Assembly: GCA_900753405.1 (NCBI GenBank)
Contig: CAADYZ010000002.1
Coordinates: forward strand, 1-27,728
Origin: Campylobacteraceae bacterium
Lineage (GTDB): Bacteria; Campylobacterota; Campylobacteria; Campylobacterales; Campylobacteraceae
Length of the DNA: 27,728 nucleotides
Direction: 5' to 3'
Positions 1-7,084 of this stretch are shown piece after piece. The translations under genes were made by a program, and so were the position numbers. Position 1 is the stretch's first letter, and each line of letters opens with the position of its first letter. The notes beneath the pieces are model-generated. The model saw only the letters and a program-made list of their open reading frames with translations. It was not told the origin of the DNA and did not search any database.

Positions 1-2276
1 AAAACACGGGCAACCTCGCAGCGGGCGAGCTTAGAGTCGAAGGAGCGTTTGACAACGCAGGAAATTTGAGTTCAAATTCGGTTTTGGCAGTCAAAGGCAA
101 GGCGAGCAACGCAGGGAATTTGAGCGCGGGCGAAGTGGAGTTTGGCGCTGGCTTTAACAACACGGGCAATTTCACCGCAAATAGCCTGGGCGCCGCAGGC
201 AAAACCGCCAACACAGGTAGCGTCACCGCAAACAACCTTGTCTTTGGTGAGCTTTCAAACGCAGGCGAGGTCAAAAGCGCGGCACTTGCCACAAACAGCC
301 TTGCAAACTCAGGCACGCTTAGCACAGGCAGACTAAACGCCACTTCAAGCGTGCAAAACTCAGGGCTGATCCAAGCTGGCGAGTTGAGCGCAAACAGCGT
401 GCAAAACGAGGCGAAAATCGAAGTTGAAAGAGGCGCACTCATTTCGCAAAACTTGCAAAACTTGGGCGAGTTTTACGCAAATGAGTTGAGCGCAAACAGC
501 GTTGAAAACAGCGGCGTGCTAAGCGTTGCAGGCAGCGTGCAAGTCGCCTCTTCTTTAAACAACTCAAACAAATTTAGCGCAGGCAGCTTGCAAGTTGGCA
601 AAGACGCGTTTAACAACGGCGAGCTGAGTGTCGCGGGCGAGTTTGAAGTCAAAGGCAATTTCTCAAACCACGGCAAGTTAAACATCGCCTCAAACGCAAC
701 TTCGCGTCCGCAGCCTGCAAGCGTGGCAAGCCTAGCAAGTGCGGTGCGTCTAGCTAGCGAGGCGTCAAATTTGGGCGGCGGCGTGCGAGTGAGCGGGGAT
801 ATGCACAACCAAGGCGAGCTGGTCGCTTCGCACTTGCAGGTAAATGGCACGCTTACAAACCAAGGCGAGCTAAGCACAAGAGGCGGTGCGAGCGTGCAAG
901 AGAGCGTGGTGAATACTGGGTCGATGAGCGTTGGTTTGGAGACGCCAAGCGTGATCAACATCGGCGGGAAATACACCCAAAGCAAAAACGCTACTTTAAC
1001 ACTAGCCTTCTCGACTGAGGAGAAGTCAAATTCGGCGATCAACGCGAGCAGTTACGACATCCAAGGCGGCGCACTGGTTTATAAACCGCTAAGTGCGAGT
1101 GTGTCGGATCGTAAAATCGACTTTAACCTAGCTGAAATGCAGCAGCAGATGAGCGGTTTTGAAAGCGTGACGCTTGACAACAGCTCGCACGCGTTAAAAT
1201 ACACCCTCGCGGCGGACAACAGGTCGCTCATCATCGAGGCAGCAGCAGGCAACATCTACGCTGATGTCGCGGGGACAAACGAACAGCTAGGCGAGGTTTT
1301 AAGGTCGATGAGTAGCGCGAATTTGAGCGAGGCTTATAAGGCATTTTTCCGAACGCTCAACGCTGCAAACAGCTCGTCTTACACGACTATGCTAACTGAG
1401 CTAAACGAGCAAGCTTTGAACGCAGACCACCTTCACCAAAGCGAGCAGTTGTTGCTTTCAAGCGAGCAGGCAAGCAAGGAGAACTTGCAAAACTTGCAAA
1501 ACAAGCAGGGCTTCAACGCGCGGGCGACTTACGGCAAGTCAAAAGACGCAGGTATCCGTTTTGAGCGTGGCGGCGGCGAAATTTATGTCGGCGGAGCGGG
1601 CGAGTCTGGTGGCGTGAGCGGGTTTGTGAATTACGAGCAGATTAAAAGCGAGTTTAACCAAAACACGACTCTCAAATCCACAGCCATCTACGCAGGTTTA
1701 GCCGCAAGCAAGGTTTTTGAGAGCGGGTTGGACATTTTTGGTGGCGTGGATTTTGGCGGGGCAAGCAGCAAATTTGAAGAGAGCGGCGAGTCGTTTAAAA
1801 CGCAGATCGCTTCGGTGATTTTGGGTGCGGGCTGGACGCTCGACTACGGCAACAGCCGCGTTAGACCGCACATTTTTGCAAACTACCACCACATCGCACA
1901 AGACGGATTTTCGACTAACGAGAAATTGTTTGACAAAGAGATCAACAAGCTAAAAGCCGACCTCACAAGCATCAACATCGGCTTGGATTGGATGCATAGT
2001 TTTAATGACTATGTCGCGACAAAATTAAGCTTTGGTTACGAAAAGTGGGTTGGGACAAACAAGCTTGAAACCGACTCGTCATTCAAAGCTTTCTCAGGTA
2101 AGAAATTCACCCAAACGCACGAGCTAAACGACAACATCGGCAGTTTTGGCTTCTCGCTTGTCTTTAAAGGCAAAAAGGACAAAGTCAGCGTTGAGGCTGG
2201 CGTTGAGGGCGAAAAAGCCTTCCGTGGCGACTATCAAGGCTTGCAAGGAAAAGTCCGCTTAAACATCAAATTCTAG
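1..2276 (+). CDS. Autotransporter adhesin, 3' part (5' end outside window)
   Basis: The reading frame is open from base 3, so this is the C-terminal part of a longer protein; the first available start codon (TTG at 66) is not a real start. Three parts are visible. About residues 1-290 are short repeats of the form N-x-G-x-L/F-x-A-x-x-L (for example NTGNFTANSL, NSGTLSTGRL), typical of a beta-helical passenger of a type V-secreted surface protein. Next comes a junction segment with GGKYTQSKNATLTLAF, resembling the conserved end of autotransporter passengers. About residues 485-736 alternate in beta-strand fashion and end in LNIKF with a terminal Phe, the mark of an outer-membrane barrel inserted by the BAM complex. 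Role inferred: surface adhesin or haemagglutinin-like protein; ligand unknown. Nearly identical DNA repeats in the passenger make length variation likely. Confidence 0.85.
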   Translation, partial: NTGNLAAGELRVEGAFDNAGNLSSNSVLAVKGKASNAGNLSAGEVEFGAGFNNTGNFTANSLGAAGKTANTGSVTANNLVFGELSNAGEVKSAALATNSLANSGTLSTGRLNATSSVQNSGLIQAGELSANSVQNEAKIEVERGALISQNLQNLGEFYANELSANSVENSGVLSVAGSVQVASSLNNSNKFSAGSLQVGKDAFNNGELSVAGEFEVKGNFSNHGKLNIASNATSRPQPASVASLASAVRLASEASNLGGGVRVSGDMHNQGELVASHLQVNGTLTNQGELSTRGGASVQESVVNTGSMSVGLETPSVINIGGKYTQSKNATLTLAFSTEEKSNSAINASSYDIQGGALVYKPLSASVSDRKIDFNLAEMQQQMSGFESVTLDNSSHALKYTLAADNRSLIIEAAAGNIYADVAGTNEQLGEVLRSMSSANLSEAYKAFFRTLNAANSSSYTTMLTELNEQALNADHLHQSEQLLLSSEQASKENLQNLQNKQGFNARATYGKSKDAGIRFERGGGEIYVGGAGESGGVSGFVNYEQIKSEFNQNTTLKSTAIYAGLAASKVFESGLDIFGGVDFGGASSKFEESGESFKTQIASVILGAGWTLDYGNSRVRPHIFANYHHIAQDGFSTNEKLFDKEINKLKADLTSINIGLDWMHSFNDYVATKLSFGYEKWVGTNKLETDSSFKAFSGKKFTQTHELNDNIGSFGFSLVFKGKKDKVSVEAGVEGEKAFRGDYQGLQGKVRLNIKF
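381..502 (+). repeat. Pair of 20-bp identical direct repeats in the autotransporter passenger
   Basis: The bases GAGTTGAGCGCAAACAGCGT occur at 381-400 and again at 483-502, 102 bp (34 codons) apart and in the same frame. Both encode ELSANSV. Recombination between them would delete or duplicate 34 residues without a frameshift. Confidence 0.75.
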
Positions 2277-2283
2277 CCTTTTG

Positions 2284-2316
2284 GCAACCTCTTTGGTTTG
2301 GCGTTGCGCTTTTTTT
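2284..2316 (+). terminator. Possible terminator after the autotransporter gene
   Basis: Eight bases after the stop, GCAAC (2284-2288) can pair with GTTGC (2303-2307), followed by a T7 run (2310-2316). The stem is short, so rho-independent function is only plausible. Confidence 0.4.
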
Positions 2317-2418
2317 GCGGCGGCGTCAAGCCTCTTTTTAACTCAAATTTGGTTTTAACACCTTAATCTTTTTAACCGCAAATCTAGAAATTAAACTTAA
2401 ATTCGGTTTTTGCAAAAT

Positions 2419-2579
2419 CGTTAAATCCGCAAAATTTTTTCAATCACGCAATGATATTTAGCAAAACTTGTTTTGCGGTGAAAAAATGTTTCAGCTATAC
2501 TTTTGTCGCCGCAAACACAGCCGCGCGATATGATTCGCCTGATTTAAATCCAAAAACTCGCTATGCAATTGTAAAAGCA
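2419..2579 (+). repeat. Composite repeat, copy 1 (inverted partner of 3001-3158)
   Basis: From CGTTAAATCCGCAAAA to GCAATTGTAAAAGCA this stretch matches the reverse complement of 3158-3001 almost base for base, with a few substitutions and one 3-bp length difference near 2485-2500. Its interior holds a GCAAAA-CTTG-TTTTGC hairpin (2461-2476). It lacks the two hairpins found at the other end of copies 2 and 3. Confidence 0.85.
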
Positions 2580-2640
2580 GATTGGTTGCTAATGCTTACG
2601 AGTAGAATCTTTTTTTGTAATGCAACAATATTTAAAAAAT

Positions 2641-2760
2641 CGTAAAAACGATAGTTTTTACGCAACCTTGAAAGCGTTGTCGGGGGATTGAGGGATTCTC
2701 AAAAAAAAAAAAGGGGGGGGGGGGATAAGGGGAGCGAGTTGCCATTCAAGCCCCGCAAGT
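2641..2760 (+). repeat. Composite repeat block with A12G12 tract (copy 1)
   Basis: The block starts with a perfect 9-bp hairpin (CGTAAAAAC-GATA-GTTTTTACG, 2641-2662). It continues with CAACCTTGAAAGCGTTGT, a G-rich stretch, and AAGGGGAGCGA with a run to GCCCC. The same modules occur in the same order on the minus strand at 11863-11752. Between them, only here, is an uninterrupted A12 (2701-2712) followed by G12 (2713-2724). Confidence 0.8.
2701..2724 (+). repeat. A12G12 homopolymer tract
   Basis: Twelve A followed directly by twelve G in intergenic DNA. This is the longest homopolymer run in the window. It lies in no recognisable gene or promoter; the corresponding place in the copy at 11752-11863 has no such run, so the tract arose or expanded in this copy. 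Confidence 0.9.
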
Positions 2761-2936
2761 CCGCCTTTGAAAAAACTTTAACTTTGTAAAACCGCAACAA
2801 TTTAAAATTGGAAAACTCAAATTTGGTTTTGATATTTGCGGTTTTGCAAAAAACTGAATTTGGTTTGCAAATTCGTAGAGTTTCAAATTTAAATTTTGAC
2901 AACTTTGCAAGGTTAGTTATCGAAAGTCACGGCGGG

Positions 2937-2988
2937 AAAATTCAAGGCAAAGCCTTGAATTTTAGGCACTTTTACTAGCGTAAAAGTG
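2937..2988 (+). repeat. Two tandem hairpins of composite repeat copy 2
   Basis: Hairpin A: AAAATTCAAGGC (2937-2948), loop AAA, GCCTTGAATTTT (2952-2963), 12 bp perfect. Hairpin B: CACTTTTAC (2967-2975), loop TAGC, GTAAAAGTG (2980-2988), 9 bp perfect. The matching hairpins at 11944-11997 keep the pairing with different bases. Confidence 0.85.
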
Positions 2989-3000
2989 TAGGTGAAACAT

Positions 3001-3158
3001 TGCTTTTACAATTGCATAGCGAGTTTTTGGATTTAAATCAGGCGAATCATATCGCGCGGCTGTGTTTGCGGCGACAAAAGTGCAGGTGAATTTTTTCAAC
3101 GCAAAACAAGTCTTGCTAAATATCATTGCGTGATTGAAAAAATTTTGCGGATTTAACG
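3001..3158 (-). repeat. Composite repeat, copy 2 body (inverted partner of 2419-2579)
   Basis: Reverse-complement match to copy 1. On the + strand it follows the two hairpins at 2937-2988 via TAGGTGAAACATT. A second AAAGTGCAGGTGAA (near 3078) echoes the AAAGTGTAGGTGAA that follows hairpin B, so the unit has an internal repeat. It is flanked by the direct repeats at 2847-2903 and 3165-3220. Confidence 0.85.
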
Positions 3159-3162
3159 AGTT

Positions 3163-3179
3163 TGTCAAAACCGAATTTG
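3163..3179. repeat. Short palindromic repeat, half-type
   Basis: TGTCAAAACCGAATTTG, in the gap beyond nnrD. Part of the right-hand 55-bp direct repeat. Confidence 0.75.
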
Positions 3180-3199
3180 TTTTGCAAATTTTCAGAGTT

Positions 3200-3217
3200 T
3201 CAAATTCGGTTTTGACA
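3200..3217. repeat. Short palindromic repeat, half-type
   Basis: TCAAATTCGGTTTTGACA, the commonest exact form in this window; the same 18 bases recur at 15403-15420 and, reverse-complemented, at 13293-13310. Confidence 0.8.
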
Positions 3218-3263
3218 TTTTAAGAATTCTCAAACCAAACGCCTCAAGCCAAGCCCGTCACGC

Positions 3264-3280
3264 CAAATTCGGTTTTCGCA
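3264..3280. repeat. Short palindromic repeat after the nnrD stop
   Basis: CAAATTCGGTTTTCGCA begins 5 bp beyond the nnrD stop codon (read on the minus strand). Confidence 0.65.
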
Positions 3281-3285
3281 ACTGC

Positions 3286-4725
3286 TTAAATGAAAGCGAG
3301 GTTTTCAAGCAGGTCCTCAGCCCGCATCGCCCTTGCTTTGCCGCGCCACTTTCTCGCCGCCGCTGCGTGGGCTAAAACGCCTTGGACGGCGGCTTTTTGC
3401 GGCGAGTAACCCTGCGCCAACAAGCCTAAAATCACCCCGCTTAGCACATCCCCGCTGCCGCCTTTGGCAAGCGAGGGTGCGCCGCACGCGACCACGCTCA
3501 AACGCCCGCCGCTAGCGATGATCGTGTTTGCGCCTTTTAGCACAAGCGTGGCTTGACATTTGCGCGAAAACTCCCTCGCTAGCTCAAACCGCCTTGCCTG
3601 AACCTCCTCAACGCTAGTGCCAAGAAGTGTCGCAAACTCCTTTGGGTGCGGCGTTAGCACCGCTTTTTGGCTGTCTGCAAACGCCCAGATCTCCTGCCGC
3701 GAAAACATATCCGCATCCACCACCGCAGGCAGCTCCAAAGCCAAGCGCAAATCCACCTCCGCGCCCCCAAGCCCGCTGCCAACGCTAACGCAAGTCGCCC
3801 CGCGTAAATCCTCCTTTTGCATCAAGCTCAAACTTCGCGCCTCAACGCCAACCAAACTCACCCTGCCAGCCCCAATTCTCAACGCCGCCTCACCGCACAA
3901 ATTCGCCGCGCCACTCATCCTTCCGCCGATGACAAACGCGTGTCCAAAGTCGCCTTTGTGCGAGCTTTTCGCCTCCCTTTTTGGCAATTCTAAGTCTTTT
4001 AGCTCAACTAGCCAGTCGCACTCATTTTGTGTAATTTTGCCACACGCGTTTTCTTTGCCGTTTGCAGCTTGACACCAGCTTTGCTCTGCCTCTTTTTGCG
4101 TGGTAAAAACCTTCTCTTCAACGCCAAGTCTTGCCACTTTGACTTTACCGACAAAGTCCTTTGCAAAGTCACTAAAAAGCCCTAGTTTAAGCGCACCCAT
4201 ACTCACCGTAAAGTCAGCCTTGAAAACCTCACCAACGCCGACACCGTCAGCGTTTAGCCCACTTGGGACATCCACCGCAACTTTCAGCCCCTTTGCCTTG
4301 TTTGCTCTGCTTAAAACCTCGTTAAATTTTTCGCTCACAACCCCTTTTAAACCGCTTCCAAAAACGCCGTCAATGACGCAGTCAGCCTTTTTAAAAAGTT
4401 TATCCAAATTCGAATTTGACTCAAAAATTTTCACGCCAAAATTGCGCGCGATCAACATTTGAGTGCGACAATTTTGATTCACATCATCTTCAAGCTTTAA
4501 AATCCTGCATTTAAACCGCCCGTGTAACATTCTTACACACGCCGCAGCGTCAGCAGCGTTGTTTCCCTTGCCACAAAGTGCCAACACCACCGCGCCTTTT
4601 GGCAGTGTTTTCCGCACAAGTCGGGCGATTTTACCCGCCGCATTCTCTTGCAAAACCAGCTCGCTCAGTCCGTTTTTGACCGCATTTTTGTCAAATTCCG
4701 CAGTTTGATAAAAAAGTTTTTTCAT
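3286..4725 (-). CDS. nnrD: Bifunctional NAD(P)HX epimerase / dehydratase
   Basis: This 479-residue protein repairs hydrated NADH and NADPH: the N-terminal YjeF_N domain epimerises NAD(P)HX and the C-terminal ribokinase-like domain removes water using ADP or ATP. Visible motifs are CGKGNNAADA (variant of GxGNNGGDG) and VDVPSGLNADG in the first half, then GHAFVIGG-RMSGAANLCGEA, LTPHPKEFATLLG, LVLKGANT and LAKGGSGDVLSGVILG in the second. Length fits the fused family. I chose ATG 4725 (MKKLFYQTAE) because a purine-rich AAGGG lies just upstream and the YjeF_N fold begins there; the open frame to 4920 would overlap the divergent ispDF. A short palindromic repeat sits inside the gene and encodes SNSNLD before the segment KKADCVIDGVFGSG. 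Confidence 0.92.
   Translation of the reverse strand: MKKLFYQTAEFDKNAVKNGLSELVLQENAAGKIARLVRKTLPKGAVVLALCGKGNNAADAAACVRMLHGRFKCRILKLEDDVNQNCRTQMLIARNFGVKIFESNSNLDKLFKKADCVIDGVFGSGLKGVVSEKFNEVLSRANKAKGLKVAVDVPSGLNADGVGVGEVFKADFTVSMGALKLGLFSDFAKDFVGKVKVARLGVEEKVFTTQKEAEQSWCQAANGKENACGKITQNECDWLVELKDLELPKREAKSSHKGDFGHAFVIGGRMSGAANLCGEAALRIGAGRVSLVGVEARSLSLMQKEDLRGATCVSVGSGLGGAEVDLRLALELPAVVDADMFSRQEIWAFADSQKAVLTPHPKEFATLLGTSVEEVQARRFELAREFSRKCQATLVLKGANTIIASGGRLSVVACGAPSLAKGGSGDVLSGVILGLLAQGYSPQKAAVQGVLAHAAAARKWRGKARAMRAEDLLENLAFI
4404..4420. repeat. Short palindromic repeat inside nnrD
   Basis: CCAAATTCGAATTTGAC lies within the coding sequence and is read as SNSNLD on the minus strand, in a loop between two conserved segments of the epimerase domain. 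Confidence 0.75.
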
Positions 4726-4771
4726 TTTTCGCCCTTTTTTGCGGATTTTATCAAATTTAAAAGAATTTTTG

Positions 4772-4799
4772 TATAAAATCAACAAATTTGCATTAAGGA
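4772..4799 (+). promoter_or_regulatory. Promoter and ribosome-binding site of ispDF
   Basis: TATAAA at 4772-4777 follows a T-rich stretch and a TG, as in Campylobacter sigma-70 promoters, which rely on the -10 box. AAGGA (4795-4799) lies 6 bp before GTG 4806 and touches the alternative TTG 4800, which decides the start. The region is shared with divergent nnrD. Confidence 0.55.
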
Positions 4800-4805
4800 T
4801 TGGCG

Positions 4806-6149
4806 GTGGATGTAGCCTTGGTTGTGCTTTGTGCTGGGGATTCGACTCGTTTTGCCAAAGAGGTAAAAAAGCAGTGGCTATACTTAAACGACAAGCCGTT
4901 GTGGCTGGTTTGTGCGACAAATTTGGCTGAGAGTTTTGAGTTTAAAAAGGTCGTCATTGTCGGGAAAAATGCGCGGTATATGTCAAAATTCGCAACTCAT
5001 TTAGGCGGCGTTGAGGCGGAGTTTGTAGAAGGTGGTGAGTCGCGGACGCAGAGTTTGAAAAACGCCTTAAAGCGGGTTGAAAACGAGTTTGTTTTGGTGA
5101 GTGATTGTGCGCGTGTGGGAGTGAGCAAAGCCCTTGTCCGCCGCGTTTTGTCGCCCTTTTGCAAAGAGTGTGGCGGCGAGGATTTTGGCGCGGCGGAGGC
5201 GGTGAATTTTGGCGTCAAAACGCAGTGTGTTGTGCCGTTTTTAGGCGTGAGTGACACGGCGGTTTTGGGCGAGAATTTTGTTAGGCGTGAAGGGCTAAAA
5301 CGGGTGCAAACTCCGCAACTTTCTTGCACGGCGGCGTTAAAAGAGGCGCTTGAAATGGGCGATTTTAGTGACGAGAGTTCTGCGTTGAGTGCGCTTTATT
5401 TTACAAAAACCAAATTTGAAAACGCTTGCGGCGAAAAAACTGGCAAAAACGGCGGTCAAACACCGCAGGAGGACGAAAAAACTGCGAAAAACTCGCTTTT
5501 GACTGAGTCAAATTCGGTTTTTGCAAATTCGCAAGGAATTTTAGCCCCGCTTGGTGAAAACATCGCCTTTGTCAAGGGCGAAGCGGCGGCGGAGAAGATT
5601 ACTTTTGCGGAGGATTTAGCCCGTTTTTCACTGCCAGCGGCGGCGAAGGATGTGTTTGTTGGAAGTGGGTTTGATGTGCATCAGTTTGAAACAGGCGAGT
5701 TTGTCGTCCTTGGCGGCGTGCAAATTCCGCACACGCACGGCTTGAAAGCCCACAGTGACGGAGACGCGGTCATCCACGCGTTGATTGACGCGTTGCTAGG
5801 CGCTAGCGGGTTCGGGGATGTTGGGGAGCTTTTCCCTGACACGGACGAAAAATTTTTCAAAATCAGCTCGCTTTTGCTCTTAAAAGAGGTTGTAAAACTT
5901 GTCAAAAGTGTCGGTTTGAGGGTGATTAACGCGGACATTACGCTCATCTGTGAGCGCCCGAAAATCTCGCCTTTTAAAGAGCAGATCGCGCGGGTTTTGG
6001 CGCGTGAGCTTGGTGTGGCGCCAGTTAGGGTTGGCGTGAAGGCAACGACTACCGAAAAGCTTGGTTTTACGGGGCGCGGAGAGGGTTTGGCGGCACTTGC
6101 AAATGTTAGCTTGGGGTTGCTAAATTGGCAGGATTTTACAACAAATTAG
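4806..6149 (+). CDS. ispDF: Bifunctional IspD/IspF (MEP pathway)
   Basis: Two non-consecutive steps of the MEP isoprenoid pathway are fused here, as is usual in Campylobacterota. The IspD domain makes CDP-methylerythritol from MEP and CTP; motifs are LCAGDSTRFAKEVKKQW at the N-terminus and GGESRTQSLKNAL. The IspF domain (from about residue 280) makes the cyclic diphosphate; motifs are GSGFDVHQF, AHSDGDAVIHALIDALLGA, GDVGELFPDTDEKF and TTTEKLGFTGRGEG, with the metal-binding Asp and His residues present. The linker between domains (about residues 200-260) is unusually long and of low complexity, and includes a peptide, SNSVFANSQ, encoded by a short palindromic repeat. GTG 4806 is preferred to TTG 4800 because of ribosome-binding-site spacing. 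dxr, an earlier step of the same pathway, is two genes downstream. Confidence 0.95.
   Translation: MDVALVVLCAGDSTRFAKEVKKQWLYLNDKPLWLVCATNLAESFEFKKVVIVGKNARYMSKFATHLGGVEAEFVEGGESRTQSLKNALKRVENEFVLVSDCARVGVSKALVRRVLSPFCKECGGEDFGAAEAVNFGVKTQCVVPFLGVSDTAVLGENFVRREGLKRVQTPQLSCTAALKEALEMGDFSDESSALSALYFTKTKFENACGEKTGKNGGQTPQEDEKTAKNSLLTESNSVFANSQGILAPLGENIAFVKGEAAAEKITFAEDLARFSLPAAAKDVFVGSGFDVHQFETGEFVVLGGVQIPHTHGLKAHSDGDAVIHALIDALLGASGFGDVGELFPDTDEKFFKISSLLLLKEVVKLVKSVGLRVINADITLICERPKISPFKEQIARVLARELGVAPVRVGVKATTTEKLGFTGRGEGLAALANVSLGLLNWQDFTTN
5508..5530. repeat. Short palindromic repeat in the ispDF linker
   Basis: A TCAAATTCGGTTTTTGC core followed by AAATTC lies inside the coding region between the IspD and IspF domains, where the protein tolerates extra residues. 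Confidence 0.75.
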
Positions 6150-6159
6150 GGGGAAGTTT

Positions 6160-7047
6160 ATGAATATTTTAGTCATCGAGAGTGATTTTTATCTAGCCAA
6201 AAGCATCTGCTCGCGCCTTGAAGATATGGGTTTTGTGTGTGAAATGTCGATTAACCTCAACTTGGTGCGTCACAAAAACGACATCGACTTAGTTTTGTTT
6301 GCGACAAACAACGCCGCCGCACAAGATATCAAAGAGTTTGTAAAAGCCGACATTGGGGTGATTTTGCTAGTAGATTACATCAGCGCAAACACGACTTTTG
6401 ACTTCATCGAAGCTGGCGCGGACGACTACATCCAAAAACCAGTCATCATCAGCGAGCTTGCGCGCAAAATCCGCACGACAATCGAACACAAGCGCACCCG
6501 CCGCACGAAAGAGGGTTTCGAGGCGCTTTTGATGCGTGGTTTTGAGAAGGCGCAAATCCCCGAATTTGACTACCGCAAAGTGCAGATCCCACTTTTGGTT
6601 TTAGCTGAGTCGCGGGAGTATTGCGACAATTTTGTGTATAACTACATTAAAACCCACAACCTACGCTGCATCGACATCGGCTCAAACAATAAAAACATCC
6701 GCAAGATCATTAACTCGCTAGACGATCACGCGCTGCTTTATGTGACGAATTTTTGCAACGAGCCGGTGAGTGATTTTACTTTTTTAAAGCTCATCAACGA
6801 GCCGTTTAAGCTCATTTTAGGCTCAAACCACAACTTGGAGGCGGTGAAATTCCCGCGTTTGAAACTCGCGCCGAAAAATGTCGAGCTTGGGTATGAAAAA
6901 TTCCTCAGCATCGACGAATACATCCGCGCGACAATCAGCGTTTTTCAAAACTCGATGAGCGACACCGAACTTGCCAAAACGCTCGGCATCAGCCGCAAGT
7001 CGCTTTGGGCAAAACGCAAAAAATACGCGCTTTCAAAAGAGCGTTAA
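6160..7047 (+). CDS. Atypical response regulator with Fis-type DNA-binding domain
   Basis: A 295-residue orphan regulator. Residues 1-105 form a receiver-like domain: the acidic pair (S8, D9) and the lysine in QKP (K93) are present, but the phospho-acceptor aspartate expected in DLVLFATN (position 48) is alanine. A middle domain of unknown type follows. Residues 266-291 (MSDTELAKTLGISRKSLWAKRKKYAL) form a Fis/NtrC-type helix-turn-helix. No histidine kinase gene is adjacent. Size and position after ispDF match the C. jejuni regulator Cj1608, reported to bind the chromosomal origin; that assignment rests on memory and synteny. It has a strong ribosome-binding site (AGGGGGAAG, 6147-6155), and the 10-bp gap to ispDF suggests co-transcription. 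It probably works without phosphorylation. Confidence 0.85.
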   Translation: MNILVIESDFYLAKSICSRLEDMGFVCEMSINLNLVRHKNDIDLVLFATNNAAAQDIKEFVKADIGVILLVDYISANTTFDFIEAGADDYIQKPVIISELARKIRTTIEHKRTRRTKEGFEALLMRGFEKAQIPEFDYRKVQIPLLVLAESREYCDNFVYNYIKTHNLRCIDIGSNNKNIRKIINSLDDHALLYVTNFCNEPVSDFTFLKLINEPFKLILGSNHNLEAVKFPRLKLAPKNVELGYEKFLSIDEYIRATISVFQNSMSDTELAKTLGISRKSLWAKRKKYALSKER

Positions 7048-7048
7048 A

Positions 7049-7073
7049 GTCAAATTTGGTTTTTACAAAATTT
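7049..7073. repeat. Short palindromic repeat between regulator and dxr
   Basis: GTCAAATTTGGTTTTTAC plus AAAATTT starts 1 bp after the regulator's stop codon and ends just before the dxr ribosome-binding site. Confidence 0.7.
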
Positions 7074-7084
7074 AAGAGGTTGAG

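Larger units (their letters stand above)
2847..3220. repeat. Direct repeat of about 55 bp flanking composite repeat copy 2
   Basis: The segments 2847-2903 and 3165-3220 share CTGAATTTGGTTTGCAAATT / CCGAATTTGTTTTGCAAATT, then AGAGTTTCAAATT, then a TTTTGACA-like end. They bracket copy 2, as a duplicated target or a recombination product might. Identity is imperfect. Confidence 0.6.
2277..3285. other. 1-kb convergent gap made of repeats, no credible gene
   Basis: The gap lies between the 3' ends of the autotransporter (+) and nnrD (-). It holds a possible terminator, several short palindromic repeats (2343, 2398, 2817, 3163, 3200, 3264), a 160-bp inverted repeat pair (2419-2579 and 3001-3158), a composite repeat block with an A12G12 tract (2641-2760), two strong hairpins (2937-2963, 2967-2988) and a direct repeat pair of about 55 bp (2847-2903 and 3165-3220). 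The short open frames here are translations of these repeats and have no convincing ribosome-binding sites. Confidence 0.8.

Noticed and set aside
473..1042. Long open frame antisense to the autotransporter
   Set aside because: Mirror of repeat-rich coding DNA; rich in Leu/Pro/Ser as expected for an antisense frame and with no domain.
2451..3168. Similar small open frames in copies 1 and 2 of the composite repeat (peptide IFSKTCFA...NTAARYDSPDLNP)
   Set aside because: The frame survives in both copies, even through a 3-bp length change, which made me consider a small protein. The third copy breaks the frame with stops while keeping the hairpins, and no ribosome-binding site is seen, so structure and not coding is conserved.
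2277..3285. CRISPR array
   Set aside because: The repeats are too varied in spacing and orientation, spacers are absent, and no cas gene is near.
4726..4920. N-terminal extension of nnrD by 65 residues
   Set aside because: The extension overlaps the divergent ispDF promoter and coding start, and the epimerase fold begins at MKKLFYQ with a ribosome-binding site before it.
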